64,000 nt of DNA from Sphingobacteruim zhuxiongii (lineage in GTDB: Bacteria; Bacteroidota; Bacteroidia; Sphingobacteriales; Sphingobacteriaceae): NCBI RefSeq assembly GCF_009557615.1, contig NZ_CP045652.1, positions 1,736,001 through 1,800,000 on the forward strand, in the 5' to 3' direction. Numbering within the stretch: position 1 is the stretch's first letter; every line of letters starts with the position of its first letter. This document shows, piece by piece, positions 17,028 through 25,467 of this stretch. A program made the translations under genes and the position numbers. The notes under the pieces are model-generated. The model did no database searches. It was given only the letters and a program-made list of their open reading frames with translations, and had not been told where the DNA came from.

Positions 17028-17355
17028 AAAGCGATCGATCAAAGTTTTAGCAATATCTAACTTGAAACTCTTAGTGCATTTGACAACTGTAATATTAGAG
17101 AAGCATACACGAGAAGAAAATCGTTACAAATGTGTTACGGAATAAAATTTCGAAATTCCAAAAATTGTCCATATGTTGCTTCTGCAAGTCGGAAACGACG
17201 ATTTTGCACCATGTAAAAAGGTACAGGCCGAAAGTCTCTTAATCTCCACCTCAATTCTAATTATTTTCATTCGGATTTAAATATGTTAAAAATCTTCATT
17301 AATCCTTTTTTTAAGGTTGATTCCCCATTAAAGGGAAATCAACCCAAGTGGAAGT
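17028..17355. other. Displaced methyltransferase 3' end and non-coding spacer
   Basis: Bases 17031-17060, read in the frame the methyltransferase would have without the IS, encode AIDQSFSNI and then TAA, the original C-terminus. The rest up to the integrase stop is AT-rich and has no gene. An inverted repeat GGTTGATT (17315-17322) with AATCAACC (17337-17344) lies just before the integrase 3' end; there is no T-tract in the right place, so its role as a terminator is doubtful. I found no copy of the tRNA 3' end here. Confidence 0.6.
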
Positions 17356-18672
17356 TTATTCAAAATTAGACTTGCTTTTAAAAATTTTTTGTTCCGCTTT
17401 CTTCAATTTTTTAATTACTTTTCGTTGCACATCATCTATAATTTTCCAATCTTTTTCAATATAGATATCAGTTATTTTGTTGCCAGAGTCAACGTGATTT
17501 AGTGCAAGTGCAATATCATCCTTACTCATTCTACATTTGTTTCTAGCTACAGTAGCAAATGTATGTCTAGCCCAGTATAAAGTTATACCCTGAATGCCAG
17601 TAATAGTTCTCAACTGTTCCATTCCCTTGCAAAGAGCCCAATTTAGACAATATGTGTTAGCATACCTCGAAGAAAGTAATCCTACATATTTTTCTAGAAG
17701 TGAAGTCGCGACTTTGGAGACCTTAATGCTTATGAATGCATTGTCCTTTCTCTTCCTCTCTGTTTTAGATCGATTGTAATTAATACGTCCATTTTTGATA
17801 TTTTTATCAGTTAGATTATATAAGTCAACTGCGTTAATTCCACATAGATAGAAAGAGAGCATATACAGTTCTTTGGCCAATTCAGCCCGACTGTCAACCT
17901 GAGTGATGCAATCACGAATTTTTAGAACTTCTTCAAGCGTATGATTTCTTTTGCGTGTTGGGGGAGGACTACCTACTTTATATTTCTTAAATGGGTAGTG
18001 CTTTACTCTGTATATTCCGATGTCCTCATTATTGTACTTCTCTCTGGCTGCATTGAAGAGTGTTCGTAAATCTCTCATGTGGTTGTGAAGACCGCTGTCA
18101 GATAGACCTTTTTTTATGGAGTATATTGGATTTCCCAACTGATTAAATCTTTTTAATTTCCTCTCTGATCTTAAATACTTCTCATAAGAAACTAACATGT
18201 TGGAATGAATTTCATTAATTGAAAATGACTCTCGTTTGAAATAGTCGACGAGACTGTTTCGGATAACCCGATGAGTAGCTGCTGTGCCATCTCGACCCTC
18301 GGATTTGAGTTTTTCAATATGCTGATCACAGAACTTTATGAAATTGATGTCTTCGTTCTTATTTAAGAGATGGTCTGCAAGTGAGTCAGCGGTAAAGTAG
18401 ATTAATTTTTCTGCAAGTTCGCTTATTTCCTTGCGGTAATCTCTCAATTGTTTTTCAACTTGCTCTGCAATAAATGGATCTTTTATTTTGTAGTCTTTTG
18501 TAAGTTGCTTTTTCACTACAAAATGTGAGGTGTCAAGGTACTTTCTTTTTCCTTCGTGTAACAAGATTATCTTAACATTGTAAGAACCATCTACTTTTCT
18601 GTGGTGTTTGAACACCATTGCTTTTACGGTCGTTGCCATAATTTTTAAATTGCCACGTTTTCTTTGTAGCAT
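17356..18672 (-). CDS. Tyrosine recombinase (phage-type integrase) of the island
   Basis: The frame is 438 residues from 18672; an internal ATG (M12, MATTVKAMVF) is an equally good or better start at 18639. The N-terminal Arm-type region (KVDGSYNVKIILLHEGKRKY) and a SAM-like core-binding domain precede the catalytic domain. In the latter, the first Arg of the family is replaced: LCGINAVDLYNL has Asn where most enzymes have Arg, a variant I associate with Bacteroidota integrases. The remaining residues are present: K in SKTERKR, ARHTFATVARNK (HxxR-type box), the second His in ALNHVDSG, and Tyr in ITDIYIEKDW. It is 150 bp from the 3' end of a tRNA gene, the usual attachment site, and reads away from it. 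Confidence 0.9.
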   Translation of the reverse strand: MLQRKRGNLKIMATTVKAMVFKHHRKVDGSYNVKIILLHEGKRKYLDTSHFVVKKQLTKDYKIKDPFIAEQVEKQLRDYRKEISELAEKLIYFTADSLADHLLNKNEDINFIKFCDQHIEKLKSEGRDGTAATHRVIRNSLVDYFKRESFSINEIHSNMLVSYEKYLRSERKLKRFNQLGNPIYSIKKGLSDSGLHNHMRDLRTLFNAAREKYNNEDIGIYRVKHYPFKKYKVGSPPPTRKRNHTLEEVLKIRDCITQVDSRAELAKELYMLSFYLCGINAVDLYNLTDKNIKNGRINYNRSKTERKRKDNAFISIKVSKVATSLLEKYVGLLSSRYANTYCLNWALCKGMEQLRTITGIQGITLYWARHTFATVARNKCRMSKDDIALALNHVDSGNKITDIYIEKDWKIIDDVQRKVIKKLKKAEQKIFKSKSNFE

Positions 18673-18781
18673 AATTGTAGCATGAAAACGTGAAGTTTAA
18701 CAAAAAACTATGTAAATCCCACCGTTTCGGAGAGCTCCGAAAAGTGAAGGACAAATGATTCAAAGATGCCCTTAGAAACGA

Positions 18782-18820
18782 AAAAAGTCGTTTTTTCTAT
18801 TCAGAAAAACGACTTTTAGA
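18782..18820 (-). terminator. Terminator of the tRNA-Met transcript
   Basis: A near-perfect stem, AAAAGTCGTTTTT with AAAAACGACTTTT, lies 5-10 bp beyond the tRNA 3' end; on the minus strand it is followed by a T-rich stretch. It stops tRNA transcription before the island. Confidence 0.75.
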
Positions 18821-18824
18821 TTTG

Positions 18825-18898
18825 TGCGCCCACCTGGGCTCGAACCAGGGACCAAAAGATTATGAGTCTTCTACTCTAACCGACTGAGCTATAGGCGC
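18825..18898 (-). tRNA. tRNA with CAT anticodon (Met, or Ile2 if lysidine-modified)
   Basis: The minus strand folds as a tRNA of 74 nt: acceptor GCGCCTA with TGGGCGC and discriminator A, D-arm with AGCTCAGTCGGTTAGAG, anticodon loop CTCATAA (anticodon 18862-18864), and T-arm CCTGG-TTCGAGC-CCAGG. CCA is not encoded. It lacks the C1-A72 mismatch and the GGG/CCC anticodon stem of the initiator, so it is elongator Met or Ile2; the sequence alone does not settle which. Its 3' end faces the integrase gene. Confidence 0.93.
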
Positions 18899-18986
18899 GG
18901 TTTTATTTTGTCAAAAATATAGAACATTAATTCCGCTTTTGACGATGCAATTATCGATATTTGAGACGAGAAAACAAAATTTTTGT

Positions 18987-19625
18987 ATGCAAAATATTAA
19001 AAATGTTATCCTAGATTATGGGAATGTGATCTTTATGATCGACTTTAATAAAGTACGCGAATCCTTTAGTGCATTGGGTATCACCAATGTGGATGATTTT
19101 TTTGGACATAAAGGGCAAGATGGACTTTTTGATGATTTTGATAAAGGCGAAATCACGGCGGCAGAGTTTAGAGAAGGCGTGAGGGAGAAAGCAAACCGTC
19201 CCGACTTAACAGATCAACAAATTGATGATGCATGGAACTCTTTACTTATTGGTGTTCCTCCGGGTAAACATGAGACGCTAGATGAACTTAAGAAACACAA
19301 GCGTATGTTTCTGCTTAGTAATAACAATGAGCTCCACTATGCTTACTGTATGCAGCATATTAAAGATACATATGGTGTTGAAAACAATGAGCATTTTTTC
19401 GAGAAGACTTATTATTCTCATCTTGCAGGTTTAAGAAAGCCAGACCTGGCAATTTTCGAATTGGTATTGAAAGAAAATAATCTGATTCCAGAGGAAACCT
19501 TGTTTATTGATGATAGTCCGCAGCACCTAGAAGGAGCAAAGCAGTTGGGGATTCATACCGCATTATGTACCCCAGAGCATCCATTGGAGGCAATCGTTGC
19601 TGAATATAAACTAGTCGAAAATTAA
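18987..19625 (+). CDS. HAD-superfamily phosphatase (YihX-like)
   Basis: The frame opens at 18939, but [20 protein letters not shown] at 18987 fits the family start best, giving 212 residues. [12 protein letters not shown] is the nucleophile motif with the Asn variant seen in YihX-type enzymes (DLGNV). [10 protein letters not shown] supplies motif [12 protein letters not shown] the motif III Lys, and [17 protein letters not shown] motif IV; a helical cap lies between motifs I and II. YihX hydrolyses sugar phosphates such as alpha-D-glucose 1-phosphate, but substrates vary in this subfamily. It is followed closely by rpsU, which has its own promoter. It marks the start of the core chromosome right of the island. 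Confidence 0.85.
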   Translation: MQNIKNVILDYGNVIFMIDFNKVRESFSALGITNVDDFFGHKGQDGLFDDFDKGEITAAEFREGVREKANRPDLTDQQIDDAWNSLLIGVPPGKHETLDELKKHKRMFLLSNNNELHYAYCMQHIKDTYGVENNEHFFEKTYYSHLAGLRKPDLAIFELVLKENNLIPEETLFIDDSPQHLEGAKQLGIHTALCTPEHPLEAIVAEYKLVEN

Positions 19626-19657
19626 TTTGCGGGAGTGCATTGTTTTCATTACTTTTG
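19626..19657 (+). promoter_or_regulatory. Bacteroidota-type promoter of rpsU
   Basis: TTTG (19626-19629) and TACTTTTG (19650-19657) are separated by 20 bp, matching the TTTG-N19/20-TAnnTTTG consensus used by the Bacteroidota primary sigma factor. It lies about 40 bp before the rpsU start. Confidence 0.65.
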
Positions 19658-19698
19658 CACACCAAGAATTTTACGACGAAAGGAGGTATATAAAAGCT

Positions 19699-19890
19699 AT
19701 GATTATTGTAAATGTTAAAGAAGGTGAATCTTTAGATAGAGCGTTAAAACGTTTCAAGAAGAAATTCGAGAAGACTGGTGTTTTAAGAGAACTACGTTCT
19801 CGTCAGGCTTACGAGAAGAAATCTGTAGCTCGTCGTATCCAAGTTAAGAAAGCTGTCTATAAGCAATCTTTAAATCAAGATATCGCGTAA
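19699..19890 (+). CDS. rpsU: 30S ribosomal protein S21
   Basis: The ATG at 19699 gives 63 residues starting [20 protein letters not shown] and ending in the basic tail of S21; an upstream in-frame start would add an unrelated extension, so the shorter start is right. S21 joins the small subunit near the mRNA 3'-end/anti-Shine-Dalgarno region. Unusually for this phylum, an AGGAGG (19681-19686) lies 12 bp upstream of the start. A promoter (19626-19657) and a hairpin terminator (19926 on) frame it as a single-gene transcript. Confidence 0.95.
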   Translation: MIIVNVKEGESLDRALKRFKKKFEKTGVLRELRSRQAYEKKSVARRIQVKKAVYKQSLNQDIA

Positions 19891-19925
19891 TTTAGCGGCG
19901 CCTTAAAAACGCCAATATAAGATAT

Positions 19926-19963
19926 AAGTCCCATCACATTACGTGATGGGGCTTTTCTTTTTT
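19926..19963 (+). terminator. Rho-independent terminator of rpsU
   Basis: The stem CCCATCAC (19930-19937) with GTGATGGG (19943-19950) has a 5-nt loop ATTAC and is followed by GCTTTTCTTTTTT. Confidence 0.9.
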
Positions 19964-20176
19964 GCTTCTTCTCGAGAATCACATGTATACACTAAAAATC
20001 AATCTTTCACTATCGATATTAGGGAAAAGTTGAAAACTGTGATTGAAATCATAACAAGATCTCTAGGATTCCGTAAATTTCAGTCTGTTTCAAATAGAAT
20101 ATATTTGATATGCAGCAATCCTATCAAAAGTATGATTGTTATCTCCTAGAAAATCGATAAAAAAGAACAGTATTGT

Positions 20177-22684
20177 ATGAGTACCTATAATATTCCTAAT
20201 CAACTACAAGGTCTGTCGGACGAAGAGGTTCAGAGTTCAAGAGAAAAATATGGATCGAACAAGATTGAAGTGACACATCGAGGTGCTTTCGAAATGCTGT
20301 TGGATATCTTGAAAGAGCCCATGTTGATCTTGCTTTTTGCCATTTCCATTATCTATGTTATTGTCGGTAACTACGCCGAGGCACTCTTTATGTTTGTTGC
20401 CATTGTCGCAGTTTCTGCTATTTCATTCTATCAAGACAATCGCAGTAAAAAGGCGTTAGAAGAGCTTGAGAAGTTAAACGAGCCCCTAAGTACGGTGATT
20501 CGTGGCGGAAAGATTATCAAACTTCCGACACATGAGATCGTTGTAGGTGATTTATGTATTACGGAAGAAGGGAAAATGATTAATGCTGATGGTCGTATAG
20601 TTCATAGTAATGACTTTTCTGTCAATGAAGCTTCCTTAACAGGGGAGAGCTTCTCTGTCTTTAAGAACCCGGAGAAAGGAAATAATCAGATTTATAGTGG
20701 GACGATCACAGTGTCCGGATTGGCGGTCTTTGAAGTGGAGCATATTGGCAAGCAAACAAAGATTGGACAAATTGGCGATTCCATTATGACCATCAAAGAA
20801 GAGAGCTCGCCTTTGCAAATCCAGATACGACAATTTGTAAAATGGATGGCTATTGCCGGAATCATCATTTTTATGATGGTCTGGGGATATAGCTATCTAC
20901 AATCAGGTAATCTACTGTCTAGTTTGTTAAATGGGTTGACGATGGCTATGTCTGTTTTGCCGGAAGAGATCCCTGTAGCCTTTACAACCTTTATGGCATT
21001 AGGAGCATGGAAGCTCATGCGTGACGGGATTATAATTAAGCGGAGCAGCATTGTAGAGACGCTCGGAAGTACTACCGTAATTTGTACCGATAAGACAGGG
21101 ACGATTACAGAGAATACCATGCATTTAAAGAAGCTCTACGATTATCAGTCTGATAAGACCTTTGACGAAGAGGCATTTCAAGATAGTGCGCTATCGACCT
21201 TGATCAATTACGCTATGTGGAGCAGTGAGCCCGTACCATTTGATCCGATGGAGAAAACGCTACATCAGGTATATGTAAACACGCAACAAGTAGATCAACG
21301 AAAGAATTATGAGTTATTTCATGAGTATCCCTTGGAAGGGAAGCCGCCCATGATGACGCATCTCTTTCAAGACATCAATAAGGATCGTATTGTAGCTGCA
21401 AAGGGAGCTCCTGAGGCGATACTTGCCGTTTCTAATTTATCAGATATTGAAAAAGAGAAGGTGAGGGGACTGATATCGGCATTTGGGAAAGAGGGTTACC
21501 GTGTGTTGGGAGTTGCTAAATCTACCTTCGAAGGTGATAATTTTCCGCTTAAACAGCAAGATTTCGAATTTGAATTCCTAGGACTTGTTGTTTTCTACGA
21601 TCCACCCAAAAAAGGGATTAAAGAGGTTTTTAAGCATATCTACGAAGCTGGAATTAAAGTTAAGGTCATAACTGGTGACAACGCCGATACAACGGGGAGT
21701 ATTGCTAAACAAGCTGGTATTATAAATACAGAAGTTGGAATCAACGGAAATGACTTAGCTGCATTTACAGAAGAGCAATTGATCGCTGTTGCTGATAAAA
21801 CAGTCTTATTCACACGTATGTTTCCAGATGCAAAACTTGCTGTAGTCAACGCGCTAAAGAAAAACGGCGAAGTTGTTGCAATGCTGGGGGATGGCGTGAA
21901 TGATGGACCTGCTCTCAAGGCTGCACATATTGGTGTAGCTATGGGAACCAAAGGGACTGAGATTGCAAAGGCCGCAGCGGCCTTAGTGATTACAAATGAT
22001 GACTTAGATAAGCTCGTCGTTGCAATTGCTGCAGGGCGCCGAATTTATACCAATATCAAGAAAGCTATTCAATATATCATATCGATACATATCCCGATTA
22101 TCCTAACGGTTTCGCTGCCTTTATTCTTGGGCTGGATATTTCCGAATATATTTACGCCAGTCCATGTCATTTTCATGGAACTTGTAATGGGGCCAACCTG
22201 TTCTATCGTATACGAAAATGAGCCCATGGAAAAAAATACCATGCAACAGGCTCCGCGTAAATTGACCGATACTTTTCTCAATCTGCGAGAGTTGACCATT
22301 AGTATTATTCAAGGGATTGTCATTACGATCGGCGTGTTGTTTTCCTATCAGTGGATGGTTCAGCAGGGCGGAAGCGAAGAACAAACGAGAGCCATGGTGT
22401 TTACCACTTTGATTTTCTCCAACGTTTTACTCAGTCTAGTCAATCGATCTTTCTACTTTAGCATATTTGAAAGCTTTAATAATAAAAACAAATTGTTCCC
22501 GGTAGTCATTGGGCTGACCTTATTATTGTTGTTTGCTATTCTTTTTATAGCTCCTATTGCAAACTTCTTCAAACTAACAAGTTTGAATATGACAGAGCTT
22601 GCTATGTCGGGCTTGATTGCATTACTTTCTGTGCTTTGGTTTGAGATCTACAAATGGTTCAGAAGGAAGAGATCTAAAGATTAG
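20177..22684 (+). CDS. Cation-transporting P-type ATPase (P2, calcium-type)
   Basis: This 835-residue inner-membrane pump has the N-terminal cation-ATPase motif, TM helices around residues 45-85, the actuator motif NEASLTGES (TGES loop), the fourth TM helix with VLPEEIPVAF, the phosphorylation site CTDKTGT (D305), nucleotide-binding residues including AKGAPEAI, the hinge MLGDGVNDGPALKAA, and six C-terminal TM helices. PEEIP in M4 resembles the PE(G/E)xP of P2A/P2B pumps, so Ca2+ or Mn2+ export is likely, but the ion cannot be fixed from sequence. It stands alone between rpsU and a flavoprotein. Confidence 0.9.
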   Translation: MSTYNIPNQLQGLSDEEVQSSREKYGSNKIEVTHRGAFEMLLDILKEPMLILLFAISIIYVIVGNYAEALFMFVAIVAVSAISFYQDNRSKKALEELEKLNEPLSTVIRGGKIIKLPTHEIVVGDLCITEEGKMINADGRIVHSNDFSVNEASLTGESFSVFKNPEKGNNQIYSGTITVSGLAVFEVEHIGKQTKIGQIGDSIMTIKEESSPLQIQIRQFVKWMAIAGIIIFMMVWGYSYLQSGNLLSSLLNGLTMAMSVLPEEIPVAFTTFMALGAWKLMRDGIIIKRSSIVETLGSTTVICTDKTGTITENTMHLKKLYDYQSDKTFDEEAFQDSALSTLINYAMWSSEPVPFDPMEKTLHQVYVNTQQVDQRKNYELFHEYPLEGKPPMMTHLFQDINKDRIVAAKGAPEAILAVSNLSDIEKEKVRGLISAFGKEGYRVLGVAKSTFEGDNFPLKQQDFEFEFLGLVVFYDPPKKGIKEVFKHIYEAGIKVKVITGDNADTTGSIAKQAGIINTEVGINGNDLAAFTEEQLIAVADKTVLFTRMFPDAKLAVVNALKKNGEVVAMLGDGVNDGPALKAAHIGVAMGTKGTEIAKAAAALVITNDDLDKLVVAIAAGRRIYTNIKKAIQYIISIHIPIILTVSLPLFLGWIFPNIFTPVHVIFMELVMGPTCSIVYENEPMEKNTMQQAPRKLTDTFLNLRELTISIIQGIVITIGVLFSYQWMVQQGGSEEQTRAMVFTTLIFSNVLLSLVNRSFYFSIFESFNNKNKLFPVVIGLTLLLLFAILFIAPIANFFKLTSLNMTELAMSGLIALLSVLWFEIYKWFRRKRSKD

Positions 22685-22957
22685 GATTTTCCAGAAGATA
22701 AAGAAGCTCACGATGATTGGGCTTTTTTTTATAACAGAAGATTTTTGCTTTCGCTATTCAAGATCGAGAATTGTAATCATTATCTCATTTATTAGTTTGT
22801 TGGTAATGCAACATTGTAGCATTAAATTAAAATATCTATCTTTAGTATTGATAAGACATCGGTATTGATCTCTCAATTGAGACATTCAATCCTTTATTGC
22901 TGTCTTATATAGAGCTGTTTACATATTGCAGTATCTTGAACATATAAGTACGATGCT

Positions 22958-23866
22958 ATGGAAAATTTAGGAAAATATGATGTCATCATCATCGGTGGGA
23001 GCTATGCCGGGCTTTCGGCAGGAATGGCGCTTGGTCGATCCTTGCGTCAAGTGCTAATAATTGATAGCGGTAGTCCCTGTAATCAGCAAACGCCACACTC
23101 GCATAACTTCATAACGCAGGATGGTCAAAAGCCTAGTGTGATAGCAAGTATCGCTAAGGAACAAGTATTACAATATCCTACTGTTGAATATATTAATGCT
23201 TTTGCAACAAACGGTATTCGAAATGGAAAAAGTTTTGTAATTCAGACAGATCGAGGAGAACGGTTCGAATCTGACAAGCTACTGTTTGCTACAGGTATTA
23301 AAGATATTATGCCAGCGATAGGTGGCTTTGCTGAAGCATGGGCGAAATCAATTGTCCATTGCCCATATTGCCATGGGTATGAAATTAGAAATAAGAAGAC
23401 CGGTATTCTATTAAATGGGGCAAAAGCTTTCCATATGGCATCCTTGCTGAATAATTTAACTGATCAAATTACTATTTTGACTGCAGGTGAACCTGATTTT
23501 ACACAAGAGCAGCTTGCAAAATTCAAAAAGCATAATATAGCTATCGTTGAAAAGAAAGTAAAGGAGATTGAACAGCAGGATGGACAGATTGCTCAGGTGT
23601 TGTTTGAAGATAATAGTCGGTTAGCGCTAGATGCGCTCTACGCGGGTCTCCCTTTTGAACAGCATTCTGAAATACCTAAACAACTTGGCTGTGAAACCAC
23701 CGAAGAGGGCTATATCAAAGTGGATGGCTTTCAGAAAACAACAGTTGATGGTGTTTTTGCATGTGGAGACAACAGTTCAATGATGCGATCGGTGTCAAAT
23801 GCTGTAGCAACAGGAGGGGTAGCAGGAGCTATGCTGAACAAGGAATTGGTAGATGATCGTTTTTAA
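22958..23866 (+). CDS. Thioredoxin-reductase-like FAD/NAD(P) oxidoreductase
   Basis: This 302-residue flavoprotein has the FAD-binding Rossmann motif GGSYAGLSAG near the N-terminus, the redox-active dithiol CPYCHGYE near residue 135, and the second FAD contact GVFACGDNSS near residue 268. The NADP-binding glycine loop is poor (ILLNGAKAFHMA), so the physiological electron donor is uncertain. A CPYCHG centre is common in small TrxR-like enzymes that act on substrates other than thioredoxin. Convergent with the susD gene. Confidence 0.85.
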   Translation: MENLGKYDVIIIGGSYAGLSAGMALGRSLRQVLIIDSGSPCNQQTPHSHNFITQDGQKPSVIASIAKEQVLQYPTVEYINAFATNGIRNGKSFVIQTDRGERFESDKLLFATGIKDIMPAIGGFAEAWAKSIVHCPYCHGYEIRNKKTGILLNGAKAFHMASLLNNLTDQITILTAGEPDFTQEQLAKFKKHNIAIVEKKVKEIEQQDGQIAQVLFEDNSRLALDALYAGLPFEQHSEIPKQLGCETTEEGYIKVDGFQKTTVDGVFACGDNSSMMRSVSNAVATGGVAGAMLNKELVDDRF

Positions 23867-23898
23867 CAAACGTCGTCTTGTTTTTCTTTATGAAATTC

Positions 23899-23940
23899 AA
23901 AAAAGAGGGTAATGGCAAGCCTAATGCTGCCATTACCCTA
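23899..23940 (-). terminator. Terminator of the susCD transcript
   Basis: A perfect 11-bp stem GGGTAATGGCA (23907-23917) with TGCCATTACCC (23928-23938); read on the minus strand it is followed by TCTTTTTT. It lies between convergent genes. Confidence 0.85.
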
Positions 23941-23945
23941 AGATA

Positions 23946-25457
23946 TTAAGGATTTTGATCTGCTTCTGTAAGCGAGGTGTTTGAATTAATTTCCTTTTGA
24001 GGAATGCGTAGTAACCAACGTACATCGGATGGCTGTATTTCAACTAAGAAAGGGTTATTTCCGGTACGTTTAAACGTTTTTTGTAAGCGCTTATAATCAA
24101 AATAAACACCTCCGTTTTCACCGTAAAGCTCTCTACGACGCTCTTTAATAACCTCATCTAGGAGTTGACTTTTACTCAAAGCTGTAGAAAGCTTCACCGC
24201 CTGCGGGTCGCGTAGTTTCTGAAGCTCATACATTTTATCCACCGCTTTCTGAAACTCATTCTTGTGAATATAAGCTTCCGCCTCAATTAACAACAATTGC
24301 GCGGAACGTAGGATAATAATATCCCCCTCCATCACACCTGCAGTTCTAGACTTAAACTTGTTGGTATAATTTTGATACAGAGGGTAAGCGGGGCCATAGC
24401 CTGGATTTACTAACAATGATCTGCGTTCATCAGTAGCTGAATATAGATCATACAACTCCGATGTTGCGTAGATGTTCTTATAGTAACCATTGGTTTGATC
24501 CAAGAAAGAATAGATGGAGTAATAAGTCAATGATTGATCATTAGGAACTGGAAGTCCCCAAATCCATTCGCCATTTGATAGGTTGTTAAAACCTTGCTTA
24601 TACTGGCTGTTTGTCATTAAAGGATATCCTGTCATGGCTTCTTTTGCATTGTTGATAACCTTATCCCATTGGGCAGGATCGGACATCGCCAACTCTTGAT
24701 AAATCATTGCCGCAATACCCTGAGCAACATTTTTATTAATCTCATATTTCTCGTTACGGGTTGCGCTCAAATTTGCAACAGCGAACTCAATATCCGATAC
24801 TACAAGATTGTAGACTTCTTTCAACGATGCTCTAGGATTTCCATATGTTTCTTTATTTGCCGGTTCTGTATAAATTGGAACACCTGGATTGTCCGGATTT
24901 TGAGCATAGGACTTTTGGTACACGCGTGCTAACCAAAAATAACTGTAGGCGCGAAGGGCTTTCGCTTCAGCGATTAACTGTTTCTTTTCGTCTTCACTAG
25001 CATCCGGTAGCTCCGGCACGTATTTGATAACCGCATTCGCATTGTTTATAACGGCGTAAAACATGTCCCAGATCTGTACGGTACGAGAGCCATTGGCATC
25101 GCGGTTATAGTAACCTTCTTTCCATGTCGCTTCGTTACCCCACCAATAGGTGCCCCCATAAATATCTAAAAAGTCATTACCCTTCATTTCAAAGTGAAAC
25201 ATACTGGTTTGAAGTCCACGATTGGTAAGGACACCAGCACCACCACTAGCACCACCATAACCATTGAAATCCTCACTGCGAAGTATCCAGTAGATGCCGG
25301 TCAAGGCTGAACGAGCGCCAGCTTTTGAAGAAAAGATAATGGTTTCTGTTAAGTCGCCATTTTTTGGACTAGGGTCTTCTAAGAAGTTTTTGCTACATGC
25401 GGTCGTTAAGACTGCCAAGCTGAAGACCATATATTTGAGATAGCTTATTTTTTTCAT
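23946..25457 (-). CDS. SusD/RagB-family outer-membrane nutrient-binding lipoprotein
   Basis: The frame opens at 25538, but MKKISYLKYMVFSLAVLTTACSKNFL at 25457 gives a proper lipoprotein signal, with lipobox LTTAC and Cys at residue 20, and starts 10 bp after the SusC stop. The 503-residue product has SusD features: FLEDPSP near the mature start, the TPR-like helices (AEAKALRAYSYFWLARVYQ), and the C-terminal ERRRELYGENGGVYFDYKRL signature. SusD sits on the outer surface and closes over the SusC pore, delivering a glycan or peptide ligand. No glycosidase or sigma/anti-sigma gene is adjacent, so the ligand cannot be deduced. Confidence 0.95.
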   Translation of the reverse strand: MKKISYLKYMVFSLAVLTTACSKNFLEDPSPKNGDLTETIIFSSKAGARSALTGIYWILRSEDFNGYGGASGGAGVLTNRGLQTSMFHFEMKGNDFLDIYGGTYWWGNEATWKEGYYNRDANGSRTVQIWDMFYAVINNANAVIKYVPELPDASEDEKKQLIAEAKALRAYSYFWLARVYQKSYAQNPDNPGVPIYTEPANKETYGNPRASLKEVYNLVVSDIEFAVANLSATRNEKYEINKNVAQGIAAMIYQELAMSDPAQWDKVINNAKEAMTGYPLMTNSQYKQGFNNLSNGEWIWGLPVPNDQSLTYYSIYSFLDQTNGYYKNIYATSELYDLYSATDERRSLLVNPGYGPAYPLYQNYTNKFKSRTAGVMEGDIIILRSAQLLLIEAEAYIHKNEFQKAVDKMYELQKLRDPQAVKLSTALSKSQLLDEVIKERRRELYGENGGVYFDYKRLQKTFKRTGNNPFLVEIQPSDVRWLLRIPQKEINSNTSLTEADQNP

Positions 25458-25467
25458 GTGATTCAAA

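Noticed and set aside
17028..18824. attL/attR duplicate of the tRNA 3' end
   Set aside because: I looked for a second copy of the tRNA 3' segment between the integrase and the tRNA and in the island to the left and did not find one; the other end is probably outside the window.
19943..20149. 68-codon open frame after rpsU
   Set aside because: It overlaps the rpsU terminator, has no ribosome-binding context and no recognisable family.
22617..22868. 83-codon open frame at the 3' end of the ATPase gene
   Set aside because: Overlaps a confident gene in another frame and has poor coding character.
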